A DNA stretch of 64,000 bases from an uncultured Verrucomicrobia subdivision 3 bacterium. GTDB taxonomy: Bacteria; Verrucomicrobiota; Verrucomicrobiia; Limisphaerales; UBA11358. Below the pieces are notes generated by a model, which had not been told where the DNA came from, did not search any database, and saw only the letters and a list, made by a program, of their open reading frames with translations. The stretch covers positions 1-64,000 of the forward strand of contig CAIXBQ010000131.1 of the NCBI GenBank assembly GCA_903917705.1. Reading direction: 5' to 3'. Shown one piece after another: positions 18,200 through 26,866 of the stretch. How positions within the stretch are numbered: position 1 is the stretch's first letter; every line of letters begins with the position of its first letter. Both the position numbers and the translations under genes were made by a program.

Positions 18200-19456
18200 A
18201 TGAAAGTACTGCTTTCGACCTACTCCTGTTTTCCGTGCCAGACCTCCGAGCCGGGTAACGCCTGGCGCGCCATCAACGAGGCGCTTCGTGAACACGAAGT
18301 CTGGGCCGTTATCGCCGACGCGCATCGCTATCGTGAACTCACCTTGCCGTGGCTGGAAGAAAATCCACTGCCAAATTTTCATCCTGTTTTTTTCAAGCCG
18401 CTCCCCGCGCTTCATTGGATGAGCCGCCACGCCGGGACCAATGCCATTTATTACCATCTTTGGCAGGAAAAACTTCGCGGCCTCGTCCGTGAACTGCATC
18501 AAGACGTCCAATTCGATCTGGTCCACCACGTCACCTATGGACGCTATTGGTCGCCGAGCGGACTGCGCGAACTGAATTTGCCGTTCATCTGGGGGCCGGT
18601 CGGCGCCGCTGAAACGCCGCCGCCCGAATTTGTCCGCGAACTTCCCCTGCGCTCCCGCTTCGAAGAAGCCGCCCGTGACGGCGCGCGGAGTTTTTGCGAA
18701 CACAGCCCGGCGCTGCGCGCCACTGCTGCCGCCGCGACCATTGCCATCGGGGTCACGCGCGAAACCTGCGCCGCGCTCAAAAAGCTCGGGGCGCGTCGCA
18801 TTGAGCAGTTGCCTCAGATGGCGCTCAACGAACGTGACTTGGCGCAGTTCGCCGCGTTACCCTCGCCGCCGCCCGGCCCGTTGCGCGCGATTTGCATCGG
18901 GCGGCATGTGCATTGGAAGGGATTCTATCTGGCCATCCGCGCTTTCGCGCAATTCGCCCGGGAGAACTCGGTCGCCGAATTATGGATTGTCAACGACGGG
19001 CCATTCCGACGGGAGCTGGAGCGAACCGCCGCGCAAACGGGCGTTTCGGCGCGCGTCAAATTTTTTGGCACGCTGCCGAAATATACGGATGTGCTGGAAA
19101 AACTCGGCCAGACGCACGTTTTGATGCATCCGGCGTTGCACGAGGGGTTTGGCAATGTCTGCCTTGAGGCGATGGCCGCCGGCCGGCCCGTTGCTTGCCT
19201 GGACATCGGCGGTCCGGCGTCGCAGATCACGCCGGAAACCGGGTTTGCCGCCCCGGCGACGAATCCTGTGGAGGCCGTCGCTGCGCTCGCCGGATTCCTG
19301 GGAAAAATTGACCGCGACCGGGGTCTGCTGGCCGCGATGTCCGCCGCCGCCCGGGCGCACGTGGAGAAAAATTTTACCATGCGGCAAGTGAATGAAACCA
19401 TGAGGAAATTCTACCGGGAGGCCGTGGAGCTTTATTGCGCTGGCCCCGCGTCCTGA
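18200..19456 (+). CDS. GT4 family glycosyltransferase
   Basis: 418 aa. ATG 18200 begins MKVLLSTYSCFPCQTSEPGNA, a typical first strand plus glycine loop of GT4 enzymes. The C-terminal half shows CIGRHVHWKGFYLAIRAF, then LMHPALHEGFGNVCLEAMAAGRPVACLDIGGPA, the nucleotide-sugar binding E-x7-E region. It follows the sulfotransferase fusion closely, so the two are likely co-transcribed and act on the same glycan. Confidence 0.92.
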   Translation: MKVLLSTYSCFPCQTSEPGNAWRAINEALREHEVWAVIADAHRYRELTLPWLEENPLPNFHPVFFKPLPALHWMSRHAGTNAIYYHLWQEKLRGLVRELHQDVQFDLVHHVTYGRYWSPSGLRELNLPFIWGPVGAAETPPPEFVRELPLRSRFEEAARDGARSFCEHSPALRATAAAATIAIGVTRETCAALKKLGARRIEQLPQMALNERDLAQFAALPSPPPGPLRAICIGRHVHWKGFYLAIRAFAQFARENSVAELWIVNDGPFRRELERTAAQTGVSARVKFFGTLPKYTDVLEKLGQTHVLMHPALHEGFGNVCLEAMAAGRPVACLDIGGPASQITPETGFAAPATNPVEAVAALAGFLGKIDRDRGLLAAMSAAARAHVEKNFTMRQVNETMRKFYREAVELYCAGPAS

Positions 19457-19523
19457 TCTGAAAATATGATTGTCAACCGGCCGTTTACGAGGTATTTCAC
19501 ACGGGGTATCCAACCTTTTATTC

Positions 19524-21038
19524 ATGCCACGTCTGATCAAAATTGTTCTCCTTCTGGCTGTCATCATTGGCTGTGCCTGGCTGCAATATCTGTTTGATGA
19601 CGGGCTGGGGATTGGCTGGCCGTCAGATGCGGTGCGCAATTGGCAGCAGTTCGGATTTTCCAACCTGCATGGCCAGCTCGTGACCAACCCGGGTGGATTT
19701 GAGGTTGCTGCCAGCCCTAATATTTACAAAGGCATGAGCCCGGTCTGTCTCTATCCGGCCTATTTTATAACCCGGTTTTTTGCCTGGACTGGTCTGGACA
19801 CGATGGCGTTTCAGATTGTGATGTCGCTGCTCGTTTTCTGGGCGATCTGGAACCTGCTGGGGCGGGATAATTTCGCCTTGTTTGTAGCGGCGGTTGCGAT
19901 TTTTTGTCCCGGCTACTCCCGGTGGCTGAAAATTCTGGATCCGAACGTCATCACCGTTCTGTTCGGCCTGCCATATATCGCCCTCGTGGCTTCCATCTTG
20001 AAAAGACCGCGGCTGGGATTCGCCTCCGGCCTCAGCCTTTTTGCGGTCACCATGACGTTCGTCTCTCTTAACTGGACGACGGCATGGGTTCTGGGGCCGT
20101 GTGCGCTTCTGTTGCTGGGTTTGCCTCAGATCAACCGCCGTGCGGTCTTTTTATTCATCTCACTGGCCGGGGCGAGTTCAATTCTATTTGTTCTTGGTTC
20201 GGCGATAATCAAAGCCGGAGGAAGCCAGGCCAGCCCTGAACATCTGGGACGGTTCATCCGTGGCTACACCTGGGGGAATGTTGGTTATGGAGCCGGTCTG
20301 ACTACTAGCAAAGCGTTCATGCGGCTTGTTTTCGTGAACGGGATTGGCCTGCTGCCATTGCTAGTGGTTTGTGGTGGCGTGGCGGTTAAATGTCTTCCGC
20401 GCGGCGGTGGGAAAAATTGGTATGCCCTGACGCCGCTGGCGTTGACCGTGCTGGAAGTCGGGTTCATGCGAAATTATTTTGGACACCATCCGTGGATGGC
20501 CGCGCCGGTGCTGCTGGTTGGATTGGTTTTTTCACTGGTGTTATTGCGGGTTCATCCGGAAAGCTCAAGTGCCGCACCGGGTCGGATGAATGGGAGTTTA
20601 TTGTTGCCCGCCATCGTTCTGGTATGTTTCATCTACAGTCTGGCCGTGGTCGAGTTTTTCCGGGCAAATGGTCTGAATGGACTGACTCTGGCGGGTCTCG
20701 TCCGTCATCATACCGAGCGTTCCGATTGGATCGTGGTCGTCAAAAGCATTGATCCGCAAACGACAGAAATCGCGCCGCGACTTGATGAGCATCTGGATCG
20801 GCATGTGCTGGTCGTCGATGACCTTGATCATCTGCCCGCGGGCAGGGACTTCGTGATATTATCGGCGGTGCCAGCGGGTGGCCTTGGCCTCCGGGCGCAA
20901 GCCTCTGTCGGTGGACCTGCTTCCCAGTCTTTGCTCCAAAAAACCGGCGACTGGTTCAACCATTCCATCGCTCGTCGCCAGCCCGGTGACCGGATAGATT
21001 TTGCCGGAACCTATTTTCTTTATGAAACGAAACCTTGA
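19524..21038 (+). CDS. polytopic membrane protein, glycosyltransferase-like
   Basis: 504 aa with about ten hydrophobic segments. The start is ATG 19524 (MPRLIKIVLLLAVIIG); the longer ORF uses a TTG inside the gap. It has an extracytoplasmic loop after the first helix (DDGLGIGWPSDAVRNWQQ) and ends with a soluble tail rich in DxD-like acids. The layout resembles GT39 or GT83-like enzymes or uncharacterised polysaccharide membrane proteins, but I see no decisive DE motif. Context suggests a role in glycan assembly; the function is not assigned. Confidence 0.7.
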   Translation: MPRLIKIVLLLAVIIGCAWLQYLFDDGLGIGWPSDAVRNWQQFGFSNLHGQLVTNPGGFEVAASPNIYKGMSPVCLYPAYFITRFFAWTGLDTMAFQIVMSLLVFWAIWNLLGRDNFALFVAAVAIFCPGYSRWLKILDPNVITVLFGLPYIALVASILKRPRLGFASGLSLFAVTMTFVSLNWTTAWVLGPCALLLLGLPQINRRAVFLFISLAGASSILFVLGSAIIKAGGSQASPEHLGRFIRGYTWGNVGYGAGLTTSKAFMRLVFVNGIGLLPLLVVCGGVAVKCLPRGGGKNWYALTPLALTVLEVGFMRNYFGHHPWMAAPVLLVGLVFSLVLLRVHPESSSAAPGRMNGSLLLPAIVLVCFIYSLAVVEFFRANGLNGLTLAGLVRHHTERSDWIVVVKSIDPQTTEIAPRLDEHLDRHVLVVDDLDHLPAGRDFVILSAVPAGGLGLRAQASVGGPASQSLLQKTGDWFNHSIARRQPGDRIDFAGTYFLYETKP

Positions 21039-21110
21039 TGAGCTTCATTCACAACGGCATCTGACACTCCTGATGGCCTATCGGGACTTGGCGCAGACTC
21101 GCACTGTCGC

Positions 21111-22124
21111 ATGAATTTGGACGCCACCAAACCGATCGTCCAGCCGGGTCCGCTGGTTTCCATCGTGATTCCCATGCTCAATGAGCGCGCCGGCCTGCGA
21201 ACGCTCTTTGACCGGGTCGCGCAAGCCATCCAAGACACTCCAGTGGAATGGGAGATGGTCATCGTGGATGACGGCAGCACCGATGGCACGCGCGAGGTGA
21301 TTGCCGATGAACTGGCCCGGTTTCCGCACTGGCGGCTGGTTCTTTTGAGCCGGAATTTCGGCCAGCAACCCGCCTACCGCGCCGGACTCGAAAATGCGCG
21401 TGGCGACGCGGTGATATTTTTGGACGCGGATTTGCAGGACCCGCCGGAACTGGTGCCTGAACTGCTTGCCAAGTGGCGCGAAGGCTTCAAGGTTGTCACC
21501 GGCAGTCGCGTGAGCCGCGAAGAACGCGGGCTGCGCCGGTTGGCGTTTGATTCATTCCACCAGCTTTTCCACCGCATGACCGGCCGGGTGATGCCGATCA
21601 ACAGCGGGATGTTTTCGCTCGTGGACCGCGTGGTTGTTAATCACTTGCTCGCCGCCCGCGAAACCAACCTGTTTTTGCCCGCGCTCAAATGCTGGTATGG
21701 ATATCCGCAGGCGACCATCAGCTATGCGCGCAAAGATCGCGCCGTCGGCGAACCCAAGCAGTCGTTCAATAAGTTGTTTCGGTACGCCCTGGACGGGCTC
21801 TTCAGTTTTTCCGACCTGCCGCTGCAATGGATCGCCGCGACCGGAGCCGTCATCTGCCTGGCCAGCTTCGGCTACGCGGCCGTTTTGATTGTGGAAAAAA
21901 TTCTGCAGATGTTTGGGTATCTGCCATCCTTGCGCGTGCTGGGTTTCACCACGCTCGCGGCGGCCGTTTTCTTCTTCGGCGGACTCAACCTGCTTGCCCT
22001 GGGCATTGTCGGGCAATACCTCGCTCGCATTTACCGCGAAATCAAAGGCCGCCCGCTTTACGTTGTGGAACAAATCTTAACCTCCGATGAACCCAGAAGA
22101 ATACAGCAATCTCGCCAAGGTTGA
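21111..22124 (+). CDS. GT2 polyprenyl-phosphate glycosyltransferase (GtrB/ArnC-like)
   Basis: 337 aa. Transfers a sugar to polyprenyl phosphate in the cytoplasm, to be used by GT39-type enzymes outside. N-terminal GT2 domain: VSIVIPMLNERAGL, IVDDGSTDGT, FLDADLQDPPELV (DxD), and a later RKDRAVGEPKQSF. Two C-terminal membrane helices around 240-265 and 280-305. The methyltransferase start lies 38 bases inside its end. It is paralogous to the GT2 at 33.9-34.9 kb, which is also followed by a related methyltransferase. Confidence 0.92.
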   Translation: MNLDATKPIVQPGPLVSIVIPMLNERAGLRTLFDRVAQAIQDTPVEWEMVIVDDGSTDGTREVIADELARFPHWRLVLLSRNFGQQPAYRAGLENARGDAVIFLDADLQDPPELVPELLAKWREGFKVVTGSRVSREERGLRRLAFDSFHQLFHRMTGRVMPINSGMFSLVDRVVVNHLLAARETNLFLPALKCWYGYPQATISYARKDRAVGEPKQSFNKLFRYALDGLFSFSDLPLQWIAATGAVICLASFGYAAVLIVEKILQMFGYLPSLRVLGFTTLAAAVFFFGGLNLLALGIVGQYLARIYREIKGRPLYVVEQILTSDEPRRIQQSRQG

Positions 22125-22851
22125 ACAACGACACTGGTTCTACGCCGGTAAACGCGAGATTGTCCGCTACTGGATAAATCGCTGCCACCCTCTCAAGCTG
22201 ACTGACCGGCTGGCTGACTGCGGAGCTGGAACGGGCATATTTGTTGAGGAAATGCGCGCCAGATGCCAGGTAATGGCCTTGGACGATTTCGACGAATCGC
22301 TCCAACTGCTTTGCGCCCGGCTGGGGAAAGATTGTGTGCTGAAAGGCAGTTGCACGGCGTTACCCCTGGCTGACAATTCGGTGGATGTGTTGACGGCACT
22401 GGATGTGATTGAGCATGTTGAAGATGATCAAGCTTCAGTTGGGGAATTTTTGCGAGTGTTGCAACCAGGAGGAATTGCCGTCATCACGGTTCCGGCGCTG
22501 ATGGCCTTATGGAGCGACTGGGATGTGACCCTGCGGCATTATCGTCGATACAACGCATCGACATTGCGGAAAATAATTCCAGATGGATTTGAAATCCTGC
22601 ACCTTGATTACGTCAATGTGGCTGTGTTGCCGGTGGTTTTTTTGGTCCGCAAATTCCGCGCCTTGAAACAAAAACTGGGGTTCAGTGGAACGGCACGGTC
22701 AGAAGACCGGATTCCACCGGCATGGCTTAATCGTTTTTTGCAATGGCTTTTCGTCCGTTTGGCCTGCCAGAAAACCGTCTGTTTTCCGGCCGGCGTCGGC
22801 TTGCTCGCCGTTTTGCGTAAGAAAAAACAGCCCGGCACCGGCAAACTTTAG
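22087..22851 (+). CDS. SAM-dependent methyltransferase, class I
   Basis: 254 aa. ADCGAGTGIFVEEM is SAM motif I; LTALDVIEHVEDD and LQPGGIAVITVPAL are motifs II and III. ATG 22087 (MNPEEYSNLAKVEQRHWFY) overlaps the preceding GT2 by 38 bases. It resembles the methyltransferase at 33.1 kb through ALDVIEH, VPAL and HxRRY, so the GT2-methyltransferase pair occurs twice. Substrate unknown; a sugar or lipid carrier is plausible. Confidence 0.88.
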   Translation: MNPEEYSNLAKVEQRHWFYAGKREIVRYWINRCHPLKLTDRLADCGAGTGIFVEEMRARCQVMALDDFDESLQLLCARLGKDCVLKGSCTALPLADNSVDVLTALDVIEHVEDDQASVGEFLRVLQPGGIAVITVPALMALWSDWDVTLRHYRRYNASTLRKIIPDGFEILHLDYVNVAVLPVVFLVRKFRALKQKLGFSGTARSEDRIPPAWLNRFLQWLFVRLACQKTVCFPAGVGLLAVLRKKKQPGTGKL

Positions 22852-22971
22852 GTTGAAAAACCTACTGTCATCAGGTTGGCACGAGCAAATATATTGGGGG
22901 TCCGGGCTGGCACCGCAATCCCCTACGGAAGAATAGTAAAATTATCCTGTCCGATCCTCTGTGCGTCAGTT

Positions 22972-22998
22972 CCATCAGGTGTTCAAACAACTTGATGG
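22972..22998. other. hairpin in the gap upstream of the flippase
   Basis: CCATCAGGT pairs with ACTTGATGG over about nine base pairs (one G-T wobble) around a short loop. It lies between the methyltransferase and flippase genes. No clean U-tract follows, so a terminator call is weak. Confidence 0.35.
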
Positions 22999-23040
22999 CT
23001 GGGTTGTTCTTTGTTACATGAACCGCGTCATTTCATTTCC

Positions 23041-23130
23041 ATGAGCGACCTCGCCATCCCGGTTGCGGCCCTCGGCAATTTGCCGGGCGTCCTCCGCGTC
23101 GCCATTAATCAGAATGCCGGCCGGCCATGA
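23041..23130 (+). CDS. possible 29-aa leader or short ORF
   Basis: ATG at 23041 encodes MSDLAIPVAALGNLPGVLRV plus nine residues and stops in an ATGA overlap with the flippase start. The coupling geometry matches true gene pairs in this window, but nothing recognisable is encoded. It may be a leader peptide, a truncated gene start or chance. The upstream gap (22852-23040) contains a hairpin with arms CCATCAGG/CTTGATGG. Confidence 0.25.
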   Translation: MSDLAIPVAALGNLPGVLRVAINQNAGRP

Positions 23131-24536
23131 TCAACCTCCTCAAAGCGGTCTTTCGATTTGCCGGCATAGACCGGGCCGTTTTTTTTTCGAACGCGGCGCA
23201 GGTTATGCGGCTGGTGACCGGGCCGATTTCGATGGCGCTGGTATTGCGCTACCTTACCCCCGAGATTCAAGGTTATTTCTACACTTTCTCCGGCATTGTC
23301 GCCATGCAGATTTTTCTGGAGATGGGCTTTTCGCAAAACATCCTCCAGTTTGCATCGTTTGAGTTTGCCAAGTTGAACTTCACACCCCGGAAAACCCTGG
23401 AAGGCGATCTGGTGGCCCGGTCGCGGCTGATGTCCTTGGGGCGGCTGGCCTTTGCATATTATGCGGTGGCAGCCCTTGTTTTTCTGGTGGTGGTGGGGAT
23501 TGGCGGGCATATATTTTTTTCCATCTCCGGCAGTCATGGGATTGCCTGGCAGGGGGCCTGGTGGACCATCGTAATCTGCGCCTCGGTGTCCCTGGCAGTC
23601 AATCCGGCATGGGCTTTGCTGGAAGGCTGCAATCGGGTCGCCACGCTGGCGCAATTTCGTTTCTGGTCCACCCTGGCCGGTTTTCTGGTGAACGCCATCC
23701 TGTTGATGGCGGGCGCTGGGATCTACGCCTCTGCCCTCGGTTCGGTTTTCACCAATCTGCTGTCAGTCGGGTATCTTTTGATCTGCTGGCATCCGTTTTT
23801 CCGGCAGTTTTTGCAGTCGCCCCGGCATGGTACCATATCCTGGCGTCACGAAATCTGGCCCTTCCAGTGGCGGATTGCGGTGAGTTGGATGTCTGGCTAC
23901 TTTATTTTTGACATCATGAATCCCGTCGCGTTTTACTTTTGCGGCGCTGCCGAGGCCGGCCGGTTCGGGATGAGCTTCCAACTGGTGCGGACGGTGTTAA
24001 ATGTGGCCACCTCTTGGATCTATACAAAATGCCCGCGCTTTGGAATGTTGGTGGCGGCCAGAAAATGGAAAGAATTGGATTCGCTTTGGCGGCGGAGTAC
24101 GGCGCAAGCCTTTCTGGCCTGCGTCTTGGGAATGATCCTGCTAATGGCGTTTATCCCGGTGGCCGGCCATTTCCTCCCGCAATTGCCCCGGCGTCTGGCT
24201 GGCGTTTGGGTCATGGCCTGGCTGGGTGGGGCGGAGGCGGTCCATCTCTTGATCCACGCCATGGTTATAGAAGTGCACGCCTACCGTCGCGAGCCATTCA
24301 TGTGGTGGTCCGTCATATGCGGGGCATTGACCGCCGCGCTGATCGTGCTTCTGGTGCGGCCCTGGGGCGTCTATGGCGAGGCGGTCGGCTATGCGCTGGC
24401 ACTTGGGATTATGTTCATACCCGCCCTCAAAATTTACCTCACCAAACGGCTGGAATATCGAAGGCTGGCAGATGATATGGATTACCACCAACCAGGTGAG
24501 GTGTTGCCGGGTGCCGAATCACCATGTGTCATCTAA
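23127..24536 (+). CDS. oligosaccharide flippase (Wzx/MATE-like)
   Basis: 469 aa, about 12 to 14 hydrophobic segments. It begins INLLKAVFRFAGIDRAVFFSNAAQVMRLVTGPISMALV, the typical opening of polysaccharide transporters of the MOP superfamily, and has no soluble domain. It would flip lipid-linked repeat units from cytoplasm to periplasm for polymerisation by the Wzy-like protein. It sits among glycosyltransferases and starts in an ATGA overlap with a 29-codon ORF. Confidence 0.82.
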   Translation: MINLLKAVFRFAGIDRAVFFSNAAQVMRLVTGPISMALVLRYLTPEIQGYFYTFSGIVAMQIFLEMGFSQNILQFASFEFAKLNFTPRKTLEGDLVARSRLMSLGRLAFAYYAVAALVFLVVVGIGGHIFFSISGSHGIAWQGAWWTIVICASVSLAVNPAWALLEGCNRVATLAQFRFWSTLAGFLVNAILLMAGAGIYASALGSVFTNLLSVGYLLICWHPFFRQFLQSPRHGTISWRHEIWPFQWRIAVSWMSGYFIFDIMNPVAFYFCGAAEAGRFGMSFQLVRTVLNVATSWIYTKCPRFGMLVAARKWKELDSLWRRSTAQAFLACVLGMILLMAFIPVAGHFLPQLPRRLAGVWVMAWLGGAEAVHLLIHAMVIEVHAYRREPFMWWSVICGALTAALIVLLVRPWGVYGEAVGYALALGIMFIPALKIYLTKRLEYRRLADDMDYHQPGEVLPGAESPCVI

Positions 24537-24568
24537 CGCCAGTTTCGGGAATGACGCGCTCTTGAAAT

Positions 24569-25570
24569 ATGAGTAACCAGCCATTGCTTACGGTTGCGAT
24601 ACCGACGTATAACCGGCCCAAACAACTTGGCCAGACATTGTTGCGGCTGCTTCCGCAGATTAACGACAACTGGATACTGCACATCCATGACAACTGCTCG
24701 GACCAGCCCGTGGCGGAGTGTCAGGCTGAAATTCTCGCGCAGTTTGGATCCGGCCGGGTGCGCGTTTTTCGCAATGTGGTGAACATCGGTCTTTGCGGCA
24801 ACATTTTGCGGGGCTTTGAGCATGCAGTGACGCCCTGGCTGTCTATTCTGGCCGATGACGACGAAATCGCACCGGACTACCTCGCGGCGGTGTTGCAGGC
24901 CATCGGGAATCATCCCGACATGGTTTTCGCCACCTTCTCCAGCACCATCTTTGCGCGGCCGGCCGATTTTGTCACCGACGGGCTCGCGGACTTTTGTGCC
25001 AGAATGGACAACTGGTCCAACCTGCTGTTTTTGCCGTGCGGTCTTTACAACCGGCTAGCCATGGTGCCCCACCTCCGCCATGGTTACATCTATGCCTATT
25101 CGCTTGGACCCCAGATTGCGATTCTCCTGCAATGCCTGAAGGAAAATGGGGGAAAATGTTTTTTTTCCTCCCGAAAGGTGGTCACCTTTGTATCGCCCGA
25201 AGATGTGGTTTCGTGGTCCCGGCTCAATTTGAACGTGATGGCCCTGCTTTTGGAATTGATTCCGGACCGGGCTGGCCGGCTTGCCTTCTATGACCAGATG
25301 CGTCCGTATTTCATGAACCGTAGAGAGCTGGCTTTCCAGTTGATCCATCGCGCAAAAAAAACCGGGGAAGACGCCACCTGCATTTTTGATGTTCGCGCTT
25401 TTTGCCAGACGTGCTTCCGCCCGAACCTCCGCGGCCTGTTTGTTCATTTTTTCCTGCGCTATCTGGTGGCGCATCCCCGTTTGGGCCTCAAATTCATCCG
25501 GTTTTCCGGGAAGTTTTCCAGCCAGGCGGAAGACAAAGATACGGCCGCTGAATTATTCAAAGGCATTTGA
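24569..25570 (+). CDS. GT2 family glycosyltransferase
   Basis: 333 aa. N-terminal GT-A domain: LTVAIPTYNRPKQLGQTLL, HIHDNCSDQPV, NVVNIGLCGNILRGF and SILADDDEIAPDYL (DDD metal site). The C-terminal half is helical without obvious membrane segments. It belongs to the rhamnosyl/abequosyl-transferase-like GT2 group by its opening. It converges on a GT4 gene with 42 bases between stops. Confidence 0.9.
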   Translation: MSNQPLLTVAIPTYNRPKQLGQTLLRLLPQINDNWILHIHDNCSDQPVAECQAEILAQFGSGRVRVFRNVVNIGLCGNILRGFEHAVTPWLSILADDDEIAPDYLAAVLQAIGNHPDMVFATFSSTIFARPADFVTDGLADFCARMDNWSNLLFLPCGLYNRLAMVPHLRHGYIYAYSLGPQIAILLQCLKENGGKCFFSSRKVVTFVSPEDVVSWSRLNLNVMALLLELIPDRAGRLAFYDQMRPYFMNRRELAFQLIHRAKKTGEDATCIFDVRAFCQTCFRPNLRGLFVHFFLRYLVAHPRLGLKFIRFSGKFSSQAEDKDTAAELFKGI

Positions 25571-25612
25571 GCAAAACAAGGGGCGGCTCTTTTCTTGGCA
25601 AGCCTTAACGGT

Positions 25613-26857
25613 TCAGCCCAATTTCAGCAGGCTTTTCTCAATCGCGTCCACCATTGCCTCCAGCGTGTGTTTGTTCCGAACCTCACTCTGCGCGTTCCGG
25701 CAAATCGTCTGAAATAAATTGGGATCAACGCACAATTCGCGAACCGCCCGCGCACAATCCAGCGCGTCGCCCGCGCGGAACGTCATCGCCGTTTCGCGGT
25801 TGCGGAACAGTTCGCCGCTGCCGCCGGTCGTCGTGCCCACGACCGCCAGGCCGGACGCAATGGCCTCCAGCGGAGTGATGGCAAACGGCTCGTCCCATTC
25901 CGACGGGAAAACCAGAACATCGTGTTCGGCATAAATGCGCGGCAGTTCCGCGCGTGGCACCTTGCCCAGAAAATTCACCCCTCCTTCAATACCAAATTGC
26001 GCCGGCAGGCGGTGGAGTTGTTTTTCATAATCCGGATGCATGCCGCCACCGGCCAGCGTGAAAGAGAGGGCTTTGAAACCGGGCTCCTTCGCCAATAGCG
26101 CAAACGCGGCGATGGCCGTATGGATGCCTTTTTGCGGAATCATCTGTCCGGTGTAGAGCAGTCGTTGCACCGGCCAGCGCTTGCGCGGTGTGGCAGGGAA
26201 TTGCGCCGGATCTATGCCCCAGTGCGCCACGATGGATTTTTGTTTTGCGATGCGGATGCCGTTGTTTTCCGCAACTTTCCACAGGAATTTACTGGCGAAA
26301 TGGCAGGGCTGGTTTTGCATCACGGGCCGCCCGCGTACCAGAAAAGTATTGCCAAACGAAAACTGCACCAGCTTCGGCATCACGCCGCGTTCCGCACTCT
26401 TCCGGTCGGACTCGTTCACTCCATCCGAATGGGTTAAGGGTTTGGCCGGGGCGAACCGCGCCAGCCACGCGCCGGTGCGCCATGAGACGAAATTGGTGTC
26501 CGACAAAAAGAACGCCAGGCGGCAGCCCTGCCAGCGCGCGGCGACCGGCAGCCACCGGCACAAACCCGACTGGTTCCAGAAATAGACGATATTCGGTAAA
26601 AAATATTTAACCGCCCGCCTGAGTTTGCGGCACTCGTCGCGTTTGCCGGGCGGCGGGCTGGCGCCATCTGGGGCGAAATGCAGCGACCGTTCCACATCCG
26701 TATCCGTGTCGGAAACCCCACCGAGGCGGAATGTGCTTGTGAGCACTCGCACGATATGGCCCCGGACGCGGAGTTTTTCGACAACGTCACGGCAACCCAG
26801 TTCGTAACCGCCGATGTGGTGCGGCGGATAAAGGTTGGTGACAACGAGGATTTTCAT
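25613..26857 (-). CDS. GT4 family glycosyltransferase
   Basis: 414 aa. MKILVVTNLYPPHHIGGYELGCRDVVEKL is a textbook GT4 N-terminus with the GGYE acceptor loop. Then LLYTGQMIPQKGIHTAIAAF and DVLVFPSEWDEPFAITPLEAIASGLAVVGTTTGG mark the C-terminal nucleotide-sugar domain. It lies 9 bases downstream of the next GT4 gene on the same strand, so the two probably form an operon. Confidence 0.94.
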   Translation of the reverse strand: MKILVVTNLYPPHHIGGYELGCRDVVEKLRVRGHIVRVLTSTFRLGGVSDTDTDVERSLHFAPDGASPPPGKRDECRKLRRAVKYFLPNIVYFWNQSGLCRWLPVAARWQGCRLAFFLSDTNFVSWRTGAWLARFAPAKPLTHSDGVNESDRKSAERGVMPKLVQFSFGNTFLVRGRPVMQNQPCHFASKFLWKVAENNGIRIAKQKSIVAHWGIDPAQFPATPRKRWPVQRLLYTGQMIPQKGIHTAIAAFALLAKEPGFKALSFTLAGGGMHPDYEKQLHRLPAQFGIEGGVNFLGKVPRAELPRIYAEHDVLVFPSEWDEPFAITPLEAIASGLAVVGTTTGGSGELFRNRETAMTFRAGDALDCARAVRELCVDPNLFQTICRNAQSEVRNKHTLEAMVDAIEKSLLKLG

Positions 26858-26866
26858 GTTGTCGCA

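Noticed and set aside
16991-18703. 570-aa ORF antisense to the sulfotransferase-GT2 gene
   Set aside because: A shadow ORF typical of GC-rich coding DNA; it lacks motifs, while the plus-strand frame has clear ones.
25571-25612. Possible terminator GAGC...GCTCTTTTCTT between convergent genes
   Set aside because: The stem is only four bases with a long loop, too weak to call.
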